From Eremophila alpestris peregrina (Eukaryota > Chordata > Aves > Passeriformes > Alaudidae), in NCBI GenBank assembly GCA_009792885.1, contig WMCF01000174.1:440171-504170 (forward strand): DNA of 64,000 nucleotides, written 5' to 3'. The position numbers and the translations under genes are program-made. The notes beneath the pieces were generated by a model that saw only the letters and a program-made list of their open reading frames with translations, was not told the DNA's origin and did no database searches. This document shows positions 58,961 through 64,000 of the stretch, piece by piece (the first letter of the stretch is position 1; every line of letters starts with the position of its first letter).

Positions 58961-59989
58961 CGGCATTTATTTAGAAAGTTGGTGTGGTAGCCTGAGGCAG
59001 AAATCCCTCGTTAAGTGCATGGGAATGAGCGAGAGACCCAAGGACACGCAGTGCTGGGCAGGAAGTGGAATTTTCCAAGGGGTTCACATCCTTCGGTGCT
59101 CTTTTTGCCAAGATTTGCTCTCCTCGCTCGATGAAGGCTGCCTCCTAGAGACACCAGGGAAAAGGCCTTTAAAAATGTGGCGTGCTCTAGGCCTGTTTAA
59201 ACGGAATCATTGAGGGTTGGGGACACGTCCCTTGGAGGCTGCAGCGCGGTGTGAAGCCCAGACACGGGGTGGGGGCTGCCCTGCCTCCCCTCTGTGTCCC
59301 TTTCTTCCCCGCGGGTGTTGAAACACGGGGCATTGTGACCATGATCTCGGAATGGGGTGAAAAGTCACCTAAAACCCAGCCCCCCCTCGATTTTATGCTC
59401 AGACACGCATCCAGTACATCCCATATTTATATCCACTATTGGTTTTGTCCCCCTGCTCACGCAGATAATCCTTCACCCCAAATCACGCGTGCTCTTTGCG
59501 TTTGTGCAGACCCAGAATGTGAAATAAACTTGTCTGAATTAACCCCCAAATCGCTGACAAACATCCAGCCCTTTAGCAGGCACCCAGGAAGGGGGAACAG
59601 AACTTTAATCCCCTCATTATTTGTACACTCGGTCCAGGTGGAATTAAAAACCAAGAGCCTGATCACGACGAGAGCGAATTTTTCAGCACAAGTTCGGGCT
59701 TTAGTGAGGTGCCCTGAAAATACGATTTGGTTAAAAATGTTCATCACCTTGTGCCTTGGCAGTAGGGCAGGGGAGAAGCTGCGGTGCCCCGGGAGAGCGC
59801 GGCGTGGCTGTGGCAGCAGCTCGGAGACACCACGTGGGAAAGGCGAGTTCGGGATTTCAACGTGCTTTTCCACTCCGGCCATGAGGGAGGGAGGGAGAGC
59901 CTGAGTTGGGGGAAAAGAAATAAATAAATAATGCAGAAAGGCTTCGCGTGGAGCTCAGAAGCGACCTCTGTGGCTGCCGGGGACTGAAG

Positions 59990-60420
59990 TTCAAGAGCCC
60001 CGGGCTGGCAGCGCGCAGCAGATGCGGCTCGGGAGAATCCAGGGGCATAGGAATGGAAAAGGGGACTCGGGGCTCGGGGCTGTCACCCCGGGAAGCGCAG
60101 CGGGGCCGGGTGGGAGCGGTCCCAGCCCCCCACGGGAGCTGGCTCCGTGCGGGAGCGCCCTGAGCTCCGCGGTGCCCGAGCCGTGCCCGGTACCGGAGCC
60201 CCCCGGCCCCGCCGCACCCGCGGGCACCGAGCCCCGGGGCAGCCCCGGCCCCGCCGGGATGACGGGCGGTCCTGCCCTGCCCTGCCCTGCCCTGGCCGGC
60301 CGGGGGTCGGGGGCACCGGCGGTCCCTGTCCTGCCCATCCCCTCCTGCCCGGTCCCGGTTGTCCCCGGGAGCCGCCCCGCGCCTGGACCTCTGCGGGCCT
60401 GGGAAAGTTTAACAGGGAAA
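59990..60420. promoter_or_regulatory. Third upstream CpG island
   Basis: High CpG density, with a short CTGCC pentamer repeat (about 60272-60292). Both strands are open for over 100 codons by composition alone, with no recognised protein. Confidence 0.4.
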
Positions 60421-60639
60421 CGTCAGGAAGCATCAGGCAGGAATTTCAGTGCATCCCGTGTTTTATGGTGGCGTTAACTTTTACATATTGGGAGTAATTA
60501 GCAGCGAGGCTGTTAAAAGCAGATTTAAATAAGCACCCCCCCCTCCCCCCTTTGTCTCCTTTCCCAAAATGGTCCAAATCCGGTTTTACCCCTGACTCGA
60601 CCCCCACCGGGGCGGAGGTGAGAGCACAAACCCCACGGT

Positions 60640-61110
60640 TTGTCCATGTAGGCAGGAAAACACACTGAAACCCGCATATTAATTAACAGGTCAATTAAAA
60701 GAAATATAATTTTGCAACGGTTATTTTGGGTTCTGTCCCCCCTCCGCCCCCCAACTTTGTTTTAGTAAAGTGGGGAAACATATACAGAAACCTTCCTCGC
60801 AGTAGATGCTTTTTTTTTTCCCAAACGGAGCCCAGATGCTGGTCAGGATTAAGGTTACACCAAACACATTCTACATTGCCATTTTCCAAACAGAATAAAG
60901 CAGATGGAAAAGATGGAAGAGGATAAAGCAGGAACGGAGCAGCAGTGAAAACTGCAAGCCCTGCACTAACGCTGAGCGCAGTGAGCTGGGATGCCAGGAC
61001 AGGCAGAAAGAAAGAAAGCAGGCGTAGCGCCGCTGCATATCACATTCCTCACAGTTAAAATGAGTATCTTTAATTAAACAGCTGTCAGAATTCGGGCTTT
61101 AAACCTTGTA
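60640..61110. promoter_or_regulatory. AT-rich, homeodomain-site-rich block
   Basis: CGCATATTAATTAACAGG, TCAATTAAAAGAAATATAA and TATCTTTAATTAAACAGCTG give several TAAT/ATTA cores plus a CAGCTG E-box and a TEAD-type CATTCC. This looks like a developmental enhancer or conserved noncoding element. Conservation cannot be tested here. Confidence 0.3.
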
Positions 61111-64000
61111 TTTAAAACGGGAGAAGGAAATGGAGCTGCAGCTGATCACTGTGTCTCCTCAGGGCTCGGTCCTGGGAGATGTGAAAGCCACTGGCCGGGG
61201 GCCATCAGAGTACTTAAGTCTCTGCGTAATTTTAAACATCAGCAGCCCCGGTGATTTTAAGGATCTACTCCCTTAAAGTTAGCCATGCACTCAGCACTTT
61301 GCAGGATCCGCCCAGCACACTCAGAGCAGCTCTGAGCTCCAGAACATGAGTATCTGCACATCTGAGAAACAAAGAAAATCCTCCTTTCAATTGGCCAAAC
61401 ATTTCTCCTTTATTTCTAAAAGACACCAGTTCGTCCATACTGGGAAATTGGATCAGACTGGAATAAAATCTCAAGGGGAAGTTAGCAGAATCTGTGCTTA
61501 TTTGCAAAACACCAGCATTTGGCAAATTCAGATTTTAGGTGAAATTCTACAGTAGTGGTTTACTCAGCACTGTGACTCAGTTACATGATGTGCTTTGAAA
61601 ACCTCTCGCAAAAACTGACTTTAGGAGATTTTGTTGGTATTATAGAGGCACACACACGACACAGAGGAGGAACACACAAACTATTAAATATTCATGCTAC
61701 GGGGAGAACACTTAGTAACGTCCCTTCCTTCCAGCTGTACAAAGGCAGGCACAAATAACTGCTGAAAGAATGAATAACCCAAAACAACCGCAATATTCCA
61801 CACAAACACCGTGTTGAGCAGCTTGCAAACATTGGCCAAGAAAGGGTCAAACAGAAATTGTCCTTATCTACCTTTCAGCGGTCTCACATAAAGGAGTAAT
61901 TCCAATCTGAATTCTGTAATCAGCCCCCCGGGAGCGCTGGGACTTCCCACACATTCAGGGTCCCTGAGTGGGGATGGGAGCGATTTTCTGCTCCAGGCCT
62001 CCACCCCGTGGAGCTCAAACGGCCTCAAAGTCACCTTCTGAATGCCACCAGGAGGGACTTCAGTGACATTGGCTCAGAAACAAAAACCCAAACACGTTCT
62101 GAGCAGCTTTGCTGGAACTTTCAGAGTTCAGCGGTGGGACTTGTGAAACGAGGTCATTTTTATCTATCAGTTCTCTGTGCCTTGAGAACGGCCCGTGATT
62201 ACACCTCTGCTGCTGGTAGAGGCTGGGCTATCACACACATATCCACTGAAACAAAGGCATTGGCCAGAGCTTTCCTCGGTAAAACTGAGCTCCAGGCATC
62301 CTGAAGAATCGTAAAAAAGACATAATTTTCAAATATTTATAAAAGTATTGAGTATATCGGGCAAAACAACAAAAATCCCACTCCAAAACCAAACATGTAA
62401 TGGTTGTCTCTTGCATCCCAATCTTTAGAGTTAGATCCTGAGTGAAACGTGATCAGAAAGAGTCAGAGTCATTAGAGCTGTCAGAAGAGGTGCAATTAGC
62501 GGCATTATGAAACAAAGTATTTAAAACTAAGACTTTTCCCAGCTTCAGGAAACATAGTTACTGACCCCAGGTATTCCTGTGCTGGGGTTCAGGAGCCACC
62601 GCGGGCTCTGCAGCCCCCCCTGCCCACCCCGACCCTCTGCGATCACTGCCCGCCCGTGGTTTCACCTGCCTGGGCTATTTTGGGAGCATTTTTTGCAGGA
62701 CTGCCTCATCCACGTGTGCAGAGTGCCCAGCACAGCTTTGCTCTCAGAACTGGTGCCATTGATGGGCTTTAAGTGAACTGTTAATGCAGGTGGTTAGTGA
62801 CAACAGCCAAAGGCACCAGCGCAGGAGACTGGAATATCCTAACTGAAGAACTGGCTGAGGTTTGGAACAGCACAGGAGTCCTGAGCAATGGGCTGGTGGA
62901 ATGCACTAATAAGATTAATGCAAATCACAAGGCTGCTCACACGGGCACTGACAGCCAAAACTCCTGAAACTGGGAATTCACCACAGTCAGCAGGGAAGGA
63001 TGGAGACTCAGGGGTGTTTCTCAGGCACAGAAATGAAGATGACAAATGGGATCTAAAGACCAGGTAAGGCACATCCAAATGTTATGGCAACAGCTCTCTT
63101 ACAGAATTTTGGGTGCAGTTTCTGTTCAAGAATGACACATGAAAACTAGAATAATCACAGAAAAGCTCCCTGAGTTGGATACAAGAGCAAGGAATCTGTC
63201 AGGAGAGAAGAGTGAAACTTCCTTTCAGCAAACTCCAGCAAAGAGAGGGGTGATAGGGTGAGTTTGTACACACAGACCATGGCTTGAAGACAGGATTTGA
63301 ACTCAAGGGTTATGTTGGCAACAAATACATATCTACAGGCCAGAGTACAATAAAAATGATTGCTAGAATAGGATATATTATTATTAGAAAAACTAGATTT
63401 TAAAGAATCCTTATTTCCTCAGGGGATCACAGACCCAGTGGAGAACTTTGACTGTTTCGTCATTATTTTTCCCATTTTTAATCAGTGAAATGAGAAGGAA
63501 ATATCTGCAATATTGTGAAGATGCATTTATGGTGGTTAAGCAGTATTCAGACACTGTAGTGATAAGTGTAACAAAAATCCATTACAATTAGTAATTCTGT
63601 ATTTACTGCAGCACTTGAATTATATGCAATAAATAAAATATGGAAGCAAACATCAAATAAGAAGGATAAAAGAAAACCCTGAATGAGACAAGAGTTTGAG
63701 AAGGCAGGTTGTATGATTTGATTTATAATTAGAGTTTGCATCATGGTGCAAAGAACTGGATTAGGGTGGGCAGAAGTGGAAGAAGCACAGACAGAAAACT
63801 GAAGACCCTGCTCAGCTCCTGGTGAATTAATCCAGGAGTGTGCAGAAGCTCGGGACAGGCCAGCAATCCAAAGTTCATGGGCACTGGAAGCAGAAGAGGA
63901 GACAGACCATGTTTATTCCTCCAAGCTTCACAACCCTTGTTTGATCCACAGGGAAAAACTCCAGGTAATTTCCTAAGCCAAGCACAGATCATATATATAT
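61111..64000. other. Upstream intergenic DNA to the window edge
   Basis: AT-richer, with no open frame that resembles a known protein and no clear repeats other than short A/T runs and the terminal (AT)n. Nothing is identified. Confidence 0.5.

Overview
The window is vertebrate nuclear DNA, most likely from a bird. It has long introns with canonical GT/AG boundaries, GC-rich CpG islands, short CR1-type LINE tails and a compact gene layout typical of avian microchromosomes. There is no bacterial or viral gene organisation. A run of 40 N (2003-2042) marks an assembly gap inside a minisatellite.

One protein-coding gene fills most of the window. It is ARID1A (BAF250a), on the minus strand from the start codon at 53533 to the stop at 5811, with a 3'UTR ending near 4562. 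I could place all 20 coding exons by eye. Every junction has GT/AG sites and compatible phases, and the pieces sum to 6768 nt, or 2255 residues plus stop, against 2285 in human. Most internal exons have exactly the length I recall for the human gene. The product is the large ARID subunit of the canonical BAF (SWI/SNF) chromatin remodeller: a low-complexity Gln/Gly/Pro/Ala-rich N-terminal half, an ARID DNA-binding domain (about residues 999-1090) and a conserved C-terminal helical BAF250_C region.

Layout by region. 1-2900: no coding sequence seen; probably the first intron of the next gene downstream, holding a gapped minisatellite. 2750-3250: a CpG island with ETS, E-box and YY1 motifs, which looks like a housekeeping promoter firing on the minus strand. 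Mammalian gene order would make this PIGV, but no PIGV coding sequence lies in the window. 3250-4560: short intergenic spacer. 4562-53533: ARID1A. Intron 1 (18.2 kb) and intron 4 (11.3 kb) are the large ones; intron 4 carries an 85-nt pure A run. 51880-54350: ARID1A CpG island, exon 1 and promoter. 54350-64000: upstream intergenic DNA with further CpG-rich patches (57.5-58.1, 58.6-58.95 and 60.0-60.4 kb) and AT-rich, enhancer-like blocks, but no recognisable gene.

I found no novel biological system. The points most worth checking are a conserved alternative 3' splice site inside exon 18, the coding CAG/polyQ tracts, the intronic homopolymer, the upstream CpG cluster and a run of same-orientation AAAATGGC (YY1-core) motifs around the ARID1A promoter.
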